Assembly (NCBI GenBank): GCA_000697665.1
Contig: KL197722.1
Coordinates: forward strand, 210,844-274,843
DNA from: Jaapia argillacea MUCL 33604
Taxonomy: Eukaryota; Basidiomycota; Agaricomycetes; Jaapiales; Jaapiaceae
Reading direction: 5' to 3'
Length of the DNA stretch: 64,000 bases
Shown here: positions 11,201 to 25,965 of the stretch, piece by piece
Position numbering within the stretch: position 1 is the first letter of the stretch
Layout: each line of letters begins with the position of its first letter
Program-made: the position numbers and the translations under genes
Notes under the pieces: model-generated
Told to the model about the DNA's origin: nothing
Database searches by the model: none
What the model saw: only the letters and a program-made list of their open reading frames with translations

Positions 11201-12171
11201 AGATCCTCTCAGGATCTTGGGTACTCCAGATCAGCACCTCCTCTCACTGTTGGTTCTCTTGCACTCTCTCCCTGCTTGCTCCTCCCATGGTCTGGCTCGT
11301 GGCTACCAGTCACTCTTGTGGTCACACCATCATCTTGCTCAGCCATTCCATCTTTTGGCAGCAATGAAGCTGCAGAACCTATACAAGTTGAAATGATCAC
11401 ACCATTGGCTAGCTGTGCTGGTTATAGTTTGTCTGATCAATGCCTGACTCTATCAATGTGCGGCATGGCTTCAAGCAGCTCCTTTCCTACCACCCACCTC
11501 CCTAAAGTCCAAGAAGGTGAAGATTCCAATGTTCAATGGCTGGCTGATAGTCTTTAACAACCTAGCTTGCAAACATTGCTACACCCCTCATTGCTGTGCA
11601 CTGTGGACATGAACCCACTTCCTTGCAGCCTAATGACCCCGGTTCTTCTCAAGTCAAGTGTCCTAATCAATCGCAATATATGACATTGCAAATGAAGAGG
11701 ATGCACCCCCAGGAACCTAGAGTGCTGATTTTCATTGGGACTGTTTCCCAGAGGACACCGGATGCTGCACACACAGAAAGCAATGCTTGACACTATGCAG
11801 ATTCAGAAGTCACTCCTGATGCTACCATATACCTCAGTGAAACTCAGCCAGAGATTCTTTTAGGCAAAACTAATGTCTGTCAAGGGCTCCATCTTGCAGC
11901 ATTCTCTCCATCTACAACCACTGCTCATTGTTCAAGTATTGGCATCAACCCTTCAAGCTCTCCACTCAGGAAGTCCATAGCCACTGTTCAGGGAGCTGGC
12001 TACATCAAATTGAATCTCTGGAGCCCCCAATCATCAAGTGTAACAGTTTATTTGGGTACCACCCTCATCATCAACTCAACGGTCGCAAGTACTTGACAAC
12101 CGCTTACTAGGCTGGTGTTGAAGGATCCCAACAAGCTCTTAGTCCATGGCTCATTGTCTCTCCCCTCCAAT
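8277..12171. other. Interior of the 10 kb element, left part: no coding signal
   Basis: Frames of 60-150 codons occur on both strands, but none shows a conserved motif, zinc knuckle, YxDD or integrase HHCC/DDE pattern. CpG is scarce and TG/CA abundant. Confidence 0.5.
8281..8298 (+). promoter_or_regulatory. Possible tRNA primer-binding site
   Basis: TGGACACTGAGAGG begins 4 nt after the left LTR. Primer sites normally start with TGG, complementary to tRNA CCA ends. I cannot assign the tRNA, and the purine tract expected next to the right LTR is absent. Confidence 0.3.
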
Positions 12172-12284
12172 GTAGGATGTACATACAGGTGTGTGTGCCT
12201 TACAACTGTCCTCTCCTGTGGGTCATGAAAGCACAGCTCCAGAGACACACTTTACATGTATGACAGTCACTGGTTACCTACAGG
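12172..12284 (+). repeat. Hairpin repeat family, copy A
   Basis: About 113 bp running from GTAGGATGTACATACAGG to TGGTTACCTACAGG. The layout is shared with copies B, C and D: a TGTGTGCCTT block, a CTGTGGGT...GAAAGCACAG block, then GAGACACACTTT. Complementary blocks inside each copy (for example ACATACAGGTGTGTGTGCC) can form hairpins. Confidence 0.55.
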
Positions 12285-12583
12285 GTTCCTTACCTGTCCA
12301 AAGGAGTTGGGGTGAACACCACCTGTTTACATGGGGATGAATTTCAATCCCAGAGTCCATATGAGTTTTTTGAAGTTTGAGTCCTACTTGAAGAATAGCA
12401 ACTATGATACCCAAGACTAGATGTACCTTGTATGGCCAGGGTCAGTCCTCCTGAACCCAGCAAATATATTCCCCATGCCTACAGCCTTCATGGAAGTGTT
12501 ACATCTGCCTCCTCCAGAGTCCTCTACTATGGAACTGGTATTCAACAATCTGATGAACTACTAGTCCCTCCTCCCACATCCAA

Positions 12584-12699
12584 CATAGGACATGTGCATA
12601 GGTAGGTGTGCCTTCTGGCTGTTCTCTTTCGCAGGTTGCGAAAGTGCAGCCTCAAAGACACACTTTGTGTGTGTAATGGTTGGTGGTTACCTACCAGGA
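12584..12699 (+). repeat. Hairpin repeat family, copy B
   Basis: Runs from CATAGGACATGTGCATAGG to GGTTACCTACCAGG. Contains GTTGCGAAAGTGCAG and GACACACTTTGTGTGTG, a perfect short hairpin. Same orientation as the other copies. Confidence 0.55.
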
Positions 12700-14029
12700 C
12701 CCTTATCCAGATCCTCCAAGTATATGTGGACTCTGAGCCAAAGCTCTGTACAGAGCACAATAAGGTTCCTCCCTACTATGTGAACGCTTGCAAAGGGTGC
12801 CATTGGATAAATTGGTTATCGATCTCTTTACCTGCCCATAACACTGCTGTCCTCACACTGAAATACATATACCTACACTACAATTCACCCATAAGCTTGC
12901 AAGTCGCTGGAATTCATTTGAGTGAGGGATGTCACACCCACAATTACTCACGCCCTTGCCCCTCATCCCATCCTTGGCAGCAATCAAACTGCACCATCAT
13001 CTCGATCACTCATCTTCACCAACCTCTCTTCCTCAATGAATATGTCATCAAGGCAACATCTCAATTGATGGGTTCCAGCAACACAAATTAATTGGAGGAT
13101 CAGTGGAAGGCTCAAGAGTTGTCAAAGTCTCAGGGGGCTGGGAGAGATGCTGCTGGTTTAGACAAGCACCCAGTGGATAGATATAGCCATTTTCTGGCTC
13201 TCTCACCAGAGGGTACGCTTGCTGCCTCTGCTCAGAGATCAACTTTCTTTAGCCCTTGACACCATATACTTATCAGTAGATCTGTCAGATCCACACCATC
13301 TTCAACCACCCCTTCAGTTCGAAGATTGCTACCTCTCTCCATCTCTCAATCTGTTGATCTCTGCATGGAACTCAGTCCCAACACACCTACACATGCAGAG
13401 AGTTCAGATGGTCACTTTGTGACCTCATTTATTTGATCTCCACTGCCACTTTTAAATGCAATTTGCTTGTCTTGAGAACTATGATCTTCAACTCATAGAC
13501 AAGCCTCTGGACCACAGTCAATGAGATCTAAACCCGATGGTGCCCAAGCAGTCACCACAGCCAATCAAAGGCTGGCAGTTGGCTCCGAATCACATACATC
13601 AATGGTTCACTCTGGTTTGCTTGATTCTCGCCTCACCATGAAGGAGAAATTGCCCAATCTCCAACCTCCAAGCACATCATGCCCTCAGAATCTGCAGAAT
13701 GACCATAATTATTTGATGATTGAACTAGGAGACATTTGCCTCATCATCACCAAGTGTCACCATACAGGCACCAGATCTACAGCAGGCCTTTTTCAAGAAC
13801 CTGGGTACATCAGATCGTTACTATCGCCCACAGGTGACTCTCTTGTTCTTTCTTCCCACTTCTCCCCTCTTCCTGCTGTCTCCTGGAGAAGTCTGACAGT
13901 GTGCCTTTGTGCTAAGGCAAAGATCATCACATCACTCATCTCTTCAATAGCTGTATCCCCATCTGGCCTCAATGTAGATGCTTCAGGAACCAGTGATAAT
14001 GTGCCACCTCCAGGGAGGACTGGAAAAGG

Positions 14030-14704
14030 TGTTAAGAATCACACCGCGCTACGCCTATTTTCATTTTTCTTGTTATCTCGACGCTCCTCACGGATATCTG
14101 ATCCTTCCATATGGATCATCAAGCATTACAATTGTATTCCTCCTGAACACAAGGAACGGGTTCATATCCCTTCGACACCCCTTCGACACATCCTCATTCC
14201 TGCACATCCAGCCTCTAGTGCACTATCCTTTACCTTTGTCCCTCTGACTCCTCGTCATCTTGTCACTCCACCTTCCAGTATGACCCAGGCCATGGACTAC
14301 AGACCCCTATGTCTCTGACTCATAGATCAGACCATTGACTGTGGACTACAGACTACAGACCCCTAACTACAGACTCCTATTCCTCCTGACTCACTTCGAC
14401 TCATGCTTACTACTGTCTTACTGATTGTCTTACTCATCGTTACTACGGACTACGGACTGTGCTTCATCCTAGTATATATACTTCCCTGTATTCACTAGTA
14501 TTCCCCATCTTGTTCACTTTGTCAATATAGATTGTTATCTCTATTCACATTGTTCTAACTTGATCCCTGTTTGATCATCTGTCTGGAAACCTCTGATAGT
14601 CTCTCATCCTCTCGCCGTTCTACTTCTGGGGCTGTAGCCTAGGTATCATCAGAGAAGTATCCAAGTCTTACATCGTATACTTCATTGAAGTAACAATCTT
14701 AACA
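14030..14704. repeat. Solo LTR (675 bp) with target duplication
   Basis: The segment starts TGTTAAGA and ends TCTTAACA, an 8 bp perfect inverted terminus. It is flanked by AAAGG on both sides (14025-14029 and 14705-14709). A TATA-like GTATATATACTT lies near 14471, a plausible core promoter for plus orientation. There is no internal domain, so it is the product of LTR-LTR recombination after insertion. It retains more CpG than its host element, which suggests a younger insertion. Confidence 0.88.
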
Positions 14705-15171
14705 AAAGGCCTCAGCCCTGGTCCTGCTGTCTTCTGTGTTCAAATATTGCCTCAACCCATACTATCTCATTGAGGGGCTTGGAATTGTGTGCATCGGATG
14801 AGCTGACTGGCAGTTAGTGCTCTTGTCATTCCAACACTCAGTTGTTTGTATTCAGGATTATCATCACTGAGAACAAACCTTAGTATGCCTACCGTGACAC
14901 TCTCAGACTATGTGTTGGTTCTTTGGATGAAGCCATGGTATCACAACCAAGAATCCACCTACAAATCACCTGATGGTTCAAATGGAAGGTTCTTTGCAGT
15001 GTTTGGACGAACATGGCTGGCTATATTGATAACTGCTCACAATTATACTCTGAATCCTAGCAGCCCAGCTGTGAAATGTGCTGCTTGTAGGAATCAATGG
15101 GCCAGCATCTATGGCCACTTCATTCACATGTCTCATATTCTTTGTCAGTTTTGTTCCTCCCTTTAATGGAC

Positions 15172-15286
15172 GTAGGGTGCATGCATAGGCATACATGCCT
15201 TCTGGTTGTCCTCTTCCATGAGTTGCGAAAGTGCAGCTCTGGAGACACACTTTGTGTGTGTGACAATTGCTGGCTACCTATCAGGA
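15172..15286 (+). repeat. Hairpin repeat family, copy C
   Basis: Runs from GTAGGGTGCATGCATAGGC to GGCTACCTATCAGGA. Contains GAGTTGCGAAAGTGCAGC and GACACACTTTGTGTGTGTG. Very similar to copy B. Confidence 0.55.
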
Positions 15287-15842
15287 TCTTAACCTTGCCA
15301 GGGAATCTTTTGACATCCCAGTCTGTCATTAATGTTAACTGGGATATCTGTGGATCTCATACTATGGTTGCTTACAGCCTCTGTCATCCTCTCACTGAAG
15401 ATAAATTTGACCTTGATGAGTTGGCATTCCACTTGAACATGCAATATGCAACCAATCTTGCCTTCAGAGCCATTATAACCACTCCAAGTTATGACCTTTC
15501 TCTAAACCCTCTTGGCTTGGGCTAGTTTCCTGGCTCCTACTTAATTTCCCCACTTGTGCTGCTCTTGTTGAACACTAGCACCCTGCTGGCTAGCTTGTCC
15601 ATATGGCTTTTCACACATTGCACCAGAACATGGATGAACTCTGGTCATGCTGCAAGGTTCCCCTTCAGATCCTGCTATGATGGAACCTCTATGGAAAGAT
15701 CCAAACAAGCAAGTCTGGTCTCTGCTTTCTGGAACAGGACATATACCGAGGTACACATGCCTTGCAATTGTCCACTTCCAGATCTTTTCTTCTTGGACAG
15801 AGCCCAATAGTTCAGTGCTCTCCTTATCCCCCTTTGTCAAAG

Positions 15843-15955
15843 AAGGACATGCACATGGAGACATGTGCCTTATGGTTGTTCTCTTCTGTGGGTTGCGAGA
15901 GCACAGCCCTAGAGACACACTTTGTGTGCATAGTGACTGCTGGTTACCTATGGAG
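15843..15955 (+). repeat. Hairpin repeat family, copy D
   Basis: Runs from AAGGACATGCACATGG to TGGTTACCTATGGAG. Contains GGGTTGCGAGAGCACAGC and GACACACTTTGTGTGC. Same orientation as copies A-C; a more distant relative lies inside each LTR (8052-8170 and 17526-17644). Confidence 0.55.
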
Positions 15956-16481
15956 ATCCCTATACTTGGGATGCTTAGGAGAATGCTGCCAGTTGGTAGT
16001 TCCTCTTGCTTTTGGGGACAACAAACATGCATTATCCAAGTATGGCCTCTGCCAACAATGGAGCCCTATCATCAAGGACATCTTTCTGCTCAAAGACTCC
16101 TCCATACCAGGCTCATAGCAAGCCCTGGGTTTTGTCATCCCTGGCAAACTCATTATGGTGGCCGTAAATTGGCAAGATCTTGGCATTAGCTCCACCTCCC
16201 TATGCTGGCAATTGCAAGTAAATATTTGGGCACTTAGCAACTCTATTTCATTCAACTATTCATTTCCAACAAAATTCTTCAACCCCATCTCTGTCTACGG
16301 CTTGTCTTCATTTAATCAACCTGCCTGCACAAATTCTCTCCTCTATGCATCCCTCTAATATGGCCTATGATTGTCAATTCCTGCTTTCCTCCTAATTCAC
16401 CATCAACTTTTCAGCTGGGTGTTGTGTATATTCAAATAATTTGGAATCAAGAGAATGGGGGGCAGATACCAAGTGGATGCT

Positions 16482-17221
16482 GGAGAGTGGGGGGCTATGT
16501 TGGAAAAATCCAAATCACCTGTTTGGGCCAGACATGGACTTACCAGACCTGATCAGTCCATCAGGATTTTGGGTGGCTGATCAGGTTTAAAAACAACCTA
16601 TAACAACTGATCAGGCTTGTCAGACCTGACGACCTAACAAGGGGTTACCAGTGCCGATAACCCCTGGTCAGCCTTCACAGCTGGATAACAGAAAAGTGAT
16701 GCTTCACATCCCTCTTCTTACTTACTAGCTTACCCATTCACTGTTTCTTACTTGAGTTCCATTGATTGTTACTTATTATCATAGGTACAGTTCATGGGTG
16801 GTTCACATATTGTAACATTGGTTATTGAGTTTATTTATTAATTACGAGCAGGGTTCAAATGTGTGGCCTCACAATCTAATTTAGCTATCCAACACATGCA
16901 CAATTCTACCACAAGGCTAAATGGTCTCGATTTCTGAGGTGACTACGAGGAATATGTACCATGATTTAATGCCAGCCCTAGGACTTGTACCACCAACCAC
17001 AACTGAAAGTAAGGAAGCCAAGCTCAGAAACACCCCCAGATGGTAGGTTATGCCTTCGGACCACCAACAGACTGTATATCTGAGAAGGATGAGGGCCTAT
17101 ACTGTTCAGCCCTGACAGATGCTGACTGGGACCTGTTCAGCCTTTACTTCAAGCCTGATCAGTCCTGACAAGTGGTTCAGGCCTCACCAGGCCTGACCAG
17201 CCAAATCACGTTTTTCTGACA
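16482..17221 (+). repeat. Possible 3' LTR relic with polypurine tract
   Basis: A purine run GGAGAGTGGGGGG (16482-16494) lies just before TGTTGGAAAAATCC (16498). The segment ends TTTTTCTGACA (17221), so its termini are imperfect inverted repeats (TGTTGGAAAAA versus TGTCAGAAAAA). This is the layout of a Ty3/Gypsy polypurine tract plus 3' LTR of about 724 bp. No matching 5' copy or target duplication is visible, so the call is tentative. Confidence 0.4.
16845..16930 (-). other. tRNA-like (SINE-like) segment
   Basis: On the minus strand TAGCCTTGTGG (16919-16909) resembles a Pol III A box. ATTTGAACCC (16860-16851) resembles a B box with two C-to-T type changes. An AT-rich tail follows toward 16820. 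The box spacing of about 60 nt is long for an ordinary tRNA. It may be a decayed tRNA-derived SINE head; no anticodon arm can be folded with confidence. Confidence 0.25.
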
Positions 17222-17223
17222 TA

Positions 17224-17750
17224 TGTAATGGGTGTTTACTGGTGAATACTCTCCAGTATCACTCTGGACTAAGTGTGGGAAGTTGGGGTTTGGAGTTTGA
17301 ATTTATATGTGTACCTGAGTAGCTTCCTCTTTCAAATACAATCATCTATTACTTACCCATTCACGATTGGCCTCCTCTGAGAGAGTGCCAACTGTGTGAA
17401 GTGGGTTCTCTTCTAGTTACTAGCCATCCTCAAGGCTTGACCCCCAAGAGAGGGTCAAGTAGCAAGACCTTAGTTACTTCTGCAAGATTCAGTTGTGACT
17501 GTGTTGCAACCTCCCCAAGTCATCTGTAGGGCATGCACACAGGTGCACACATCTAGTGGTTGATCTAGCTCTATGAACTGCACAAAGGTGTGGGTCCAAG
17601 CAACATGTCTATGACACGTAGATCAACTGCAGGTTACCTGCAAGGTACTGAGGTCTTTACACCTCAGTGTCAGGCTCCAAGCTTGCCAGCTTCTCTGACA
17701 ACACCATCTCCTCCTGTCATGGTGATGCAGGTCGAACCCTGCCCCTCACA
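17224..17750 (+). repeat. Right LTR of the 10 kb element
   Basis: 527 bp copy of 7750-8276, followed by the GCCTG duplication (17751-17755). Confidence 0.9.
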
Positions 17751-17755
17751 GCCTG

Positions 17756-18296
17756 ATAAGTTTCAAATTGGGTTCAACATGAGCATGGTTAACAAGTTTG
17801 GTGAGGGCAGGGTATTTGTTACATGGGGTAAGCTGCCTCCACCTTTATCTAACCAAAACCTGATCACCATAGACTTGTGTAGATGCCACACATGTTTATA
17901 GCCCAGCCAGAGAATGGGTAGGAAGGTCAAGAGTCTTCTGAAGGATGGGCAACATCCCTTCTGGAAGTTGGTAGTCCATGTTGAAGCAGTAGAGAAATCT
18001 AACAACCTTATGGTACAGCCAGTCATACTTACAACAAATCAACAGGGATATGCAAGACTATAAGAGTATATATTATGTTTTTTAAATACTGAATATTGTG
18101 TCCCATTATTCAGTTGCTTGATGCTGCAAGTAGCTGAGACTGCTTGGCATAACAGAGCCTGACTAGATACCCTAGACACAGCTAATCAGATCACTAAACT
18201 CTACAAGCATTCATAGCTGAACCAAAGGAAATAGGGTTGTGATTTGCTGGAGAGCTAAGGTCTCTAACTAGCCCAGTGTAGCTTATCTAATCTTAG
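17756..18296. other. Non-coding repeat-like DNA
   Basis: This was continuous with the DNA left of 7745 before the 10 kb insertion. A minus-strand frame (17763-18026) has no recognisable domain. No gene is supported. Confidence 0.4.
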
Positions 18297-18595
18297 TGTT
18301 GTTGAGGAATAGGTTCCTTGCCATTGGTTCATCATTCCATTGTTCCACTTTGGACTTTTCATTTTTCCACACTGCCACATTCCTTCCCATGCTTTGTACT
18401 GCTTATGGACTGCATTTCCCCTGCTATTGTTGTACCTACCTTTGCACTGCTCAGCACTGCCACATTCCCTCCAGTATATAAGACCTGCCTTGCCTGTACA
18501 GCTCCTCAGTCTTTTCTGCACTACTGAGGAGTAAGTCACTTGTTATGTTTCTTACAATGTATCCACAATCCTGACAATCATTACCTAGCCTAACA
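18297..18595 (+). repeat. Probable solo LTR inserted at the kinase tail
   Basis: 299 bp from TGTTGTTGAGG to CCTAACA with a TATA box (AGTATATAAGACC, about 18471) placed as in an LTR promoter. The flanks CTTAG and CTTGT share only three of five bases, so a target duplication is uncertain. On the minus strand the kinase-tail reading stops making sense exactly at this edge. Confidence 0.45.
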
Positions 18596-18599
18596 CTTG

Positions 18600-20926
18600 T
18601 ATGCTTACTAGGTATACCAATCCAAACTGAGGAAGGATTTGTAGATGTTTTGACTCCAGATCTACTTGGGCCCATCTGACCAGAGTCATTCTGGAACGAA
18701 GGGTTTGTGGAAGTGGTGGCTTGGGATCTGGCAGAACTTGTCTAACCGGATGTAGAGCCAAAGGCATCATTCTCAAATGTTTGGGAAGGGTTTGCAGAAT
18801 TGATGACTTGGTCCGACACATACACCCACATCAGTGATATAGTCAGACTTGACCAACCAGATCTAGCAACAGGTAAAGAGTCAAAATCATCATTATAGAA
18901 TGAAGGGTCTGTAGATGTATTGACAGGTAAAGAGTCAAGAATGTTGCTCTGCACTGAAGGGTCAGGGTCAGGGTTGAGTTGCATAACCCAAGAATGGGAT
19001 GTAGTGGGAGGTTGCTGGGGGAGGTCATAGGGATTATAGTTGTATGTTTGGGGAGTCAAAGAGTGGGCCTGGAACGAGGAGCCCTGAGTGAGTCAGGTAG
19101 TACTCAGCAATCCCCAGGGTGGGTAGTAAGGGTCTCTGGTGGGGGTCAAATGGTGGTTCCTGAATAGAGGCGGACCATCCTCTCCTAAATCATTCACCAA
19201 ACAACTAACCTCATTCATCTCCAGTCTACCCTTCGGCATAGGATCCCAACACCTCTCAAGTTCCACCCATAACATATCTGTTATATACCAACCTGAGTAT
19301 GGATGTTTGGGGGATGTTTAGGTGGGCAGGGGTATTTGAGAAGGTTGAGTTTGGAGTGGTCTTAGAAGGGGACTTGGGATGTGAATACCTGCAAGTAGTA
19401 TTAGGGCAAGAAAGGGAAAGGGGAGGAGAGAGGAAAGGGGGTACTTCGAGACAGGTTAGACCAAATGAATAAACATCCATTGCTGTTGTCGGTTTCCTGT
19501 CATTTTCAGAGGTGGAGGAAGAGGAAGAGGTGGGTTGGAGAAGTTCGGGTGCCATCCATCGTAGTGAACCTGTGTTGGTTGATTGTACCATTTCAGCTGT
19601 TTGGCTTAAACCAAAATCACTGATTTGGACTTGGCATTTTTGGGAGATGAGTATGTTTGGCTGGTGGATTCAATGATTATTGTTGGGTTTGTTATGTGGG
19701 AGGGGCGGACTTACGCCTTTAACGTTGCCATGGACGAGGCCTTCGTTATGTAGGAATTCTAATCTGTGAGCAACCTGGTCCAGCTAGATTCTGCGTTATG
19801 ACGAGATAACGAAATGAGAGTTGGGTTGTGGAGACATACGAGTTTACAGGTCTGGATGGTGGATAGGTGGTTCCGCTGGACGTATTCTGTTATGTTACCG
19901 TTTGACATCCATGGGGAAACGAAGACGAAAGGACATATATCTTCATCCATTTGGTGGATCCCGAGGAGAGGGAGGATGTTGGGGTGTTTTGGGGATTGCC
20001 AGATTGCGACTTCGTGATATAGTTTCTGGAGGTACCCCATAAGTTCGTGAAGGATACCACACTGCATATTGGATTGGAGAGGGGACTTGCCTTTATCGTA
20101 CCGTCACTTTCGAAATCGGCTGAGGTGAAAATATACGGATCCTCTTCAACGCTACTGGTTTTCCACAGAGGTATCCCATGTAGATTGATGAGGAGCCGCC
20201 GGAACCTATTGGGTCTTTTCCTTTCCTTTGGATGGAATCGACGGCTATTGATGATGGGAGTCTGTGATGGGATATTGCGAGATCGTAGAGGATGTGATGG
20301 GCCCTGAGACGGTGCCAGTTAACTGTTGATTCTTGGAGGGCGAATAAGCTTTTGTCACAGGCCTGTAACACGGCAATAAGAAAAGAGAGTAGGAGAGAGG
20401 GTGTGGAGAGACAGACATAGTGGAGGATATCGACGAGAAGGCGGAGATAGTCATAGGATAGTTGCTCTCGCAGTTGTTCGATTGGTTCTTCTATGATTCG
20501 TTTGACGTGAGCGACAAGTTGGGCTTCTTGTTGCTTGCGCCCTTCGAAGTTGGAGGTATCGGATTGCAGTTGGGTGAAGATCGTCGAGGCGCTATATTAG
20601 GCTAACCCTCGTAAGCCGGTGAGACGTCGGAGTGTCGTATATCAACGTACAGCTGAAGTTCCTGGGTGATAATCTGTCCTGAGCTGGGCATCGTCAACAG
20701 GGGTGAATGTGCTTAGTGCGGGTACTAGTGAAATATTAGTGAAAGCACAAAGTTGAGTGTGCAGAGCTTTCGCAGCGGGGTGTTGACTCCGATACCATTG
20801 TTTGAACGGAAGAAGGCGAAACACAGCCACGTCCGAGAATAGATGCCGGACGTGTCGTCTTGGCAGATTTTCCAACACATGCAACATCCATCGCCACGTC
20901 TTGCTGGCTACTAAATCCGAGACCAT
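18600..20926 (-). pseudogene. Protein kinase gene (TKL-like), decayed
   Basis: Minus-strand exons assemble into a kinase: an N-terminal helical region from ATG 20926, a Gly loop GSGGSSSIYMGYL, VALKRIR (Lys), LYHEVAIW (Glu), HPNILPLLGI, the catalytic loop HGNVKGPNIL, DFGLS, MAPELL, DVYSFGLTCLE, and LERCWDPMPKGRLEMNEV. A GTAAGT...CACCAG intron joins HGNVKG to PNIL cleanly. The catalytic loop has Asn where the proton-accepting Asp (HxD) should be, so activity is doubtful even apart from the breaks. In-frame stops appear after VFTSQVPF, after GLLSTT (TGA, probably from CGA) and after FGSTSG. The tail carries degenerate repeats of about 30 residues around TSTDPSFYND/STNPSFQND and ends at a probable LTR insertion. 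The 5' splicing near 20590-20640 could not be resolved. Confidence 0.7.
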
Positions 20927-21049
20927 ACCTGCTCCTGGTCAACTTATTCGCCCTTTGCTCGGGCTGCGACCACTCGGTCTACGATTACAAACCATAACAA
21001 GTTAAACCTCTGAGCACATAGCTCCTACTGCGGATCCTCGCTCGCTGGC

Positions 21050-25373
<4,324 letters not shown>

Positions 25374-25965
25374 TTAGTCGTCGAGGAGAGGATTGGTATT
25401 ACAAATTTGACTCTAGACCGAGGTGGTAGTCGTATTCGTCTTTGGATGGCTCAAGGATGGTTTGCTGGTTTACATACCTGCGCTCCCTTCGGAGAGGAGA
25501 CAAACAGATTGAGTCTAGCTACGGCAGACCTTCTGGAGCCTTTTGGAGGATGCTCCCAACTTGAGATGTGATTGGACCCTTTTGATTGCTTTTTTTTTGA
25601 ACGTGGTGGTGGATTGGTGGCCTTAAGGTTGGCACAGCCTTGCACAGCTCGCCGTTTAGTCCCTCGGTACTATCTTCCCAGCGAATTCCAAACTACCGTA
25701 CGCGAGGCATTAGGAGGGTGATCGGATGCATTGATAGTGTGAGCCGGTTCAGCAAGTGTTGAAACAGGTGCCCTAGAAATGACGTCCAACTCTCCTTTCC
25801 AGGTTACATTCACTCGAGCGCTCCACTTCGGCCAACTTTTTTCGCTCCAGGTTCAGTATTGAATTGTTGCGAGGACGGAGGACGCGTCTCGGGTGATATA
25901 AGGAGGCCGTTAAGGTTGTCTCCATACTCTTTGACTATTTCGCTCAATCCGGGAGTGCTCTTGCT
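25374..25965. other. Intergenic region between PMR1 and the FAD oxidase
   Basis: No gene seen. It should hold the PMR1 3' end and the promoter of the downstream gene. A TGATATAAGG near 25895 is a possible TATA-like element about 70 bp before the oxidase ATG. Confidence 0.4.

Larger units (their letters stand above)
7750..17750 (+). mobile_element. Large non-coding LTR retrotransposon (LARD-like), 10.0 kb
   Basis: Direct repeats of 527 bp (7750-8276 and 17224-17750), bounded by TGTAATGGG and CACA, are flanked by the 5 bp duplication GCCTG (7745-7749 and 17751-17755). This proves a single insertion. The 8.9 kb interior has no gag knuckle, protease, RT/RNase H or integrase motif in any frame; the longest frames (for example 13521-14318) are featureless. 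A TGG-starting segment 4 nt after the left LTR could be a primer site, which would make the plus strand the sense strand. The interior holds nested relics: a solo LTR (14030-14704), a possible 3' LTR with a purine tract (16482-17221) and a hairpin repeat family. It is either a LARD-type non-autonomous element or a fully decayed Gypsy element. Confidence 0.85.

Noticed and set aside
16498-17221. Independent solo LTR insertion
   Set aside because: The flanks GGCTA and TATGT do not match, so no target duplication supports it; kept only as a possible 3' LTR relic.
7750-17750. Classical RIP (CpA-biased) as the cause of LTR divergence
   Set aside because: The changes pair TG in one copy with CA in the other at former CpG sites; methylated-CpG deamination explains them better.
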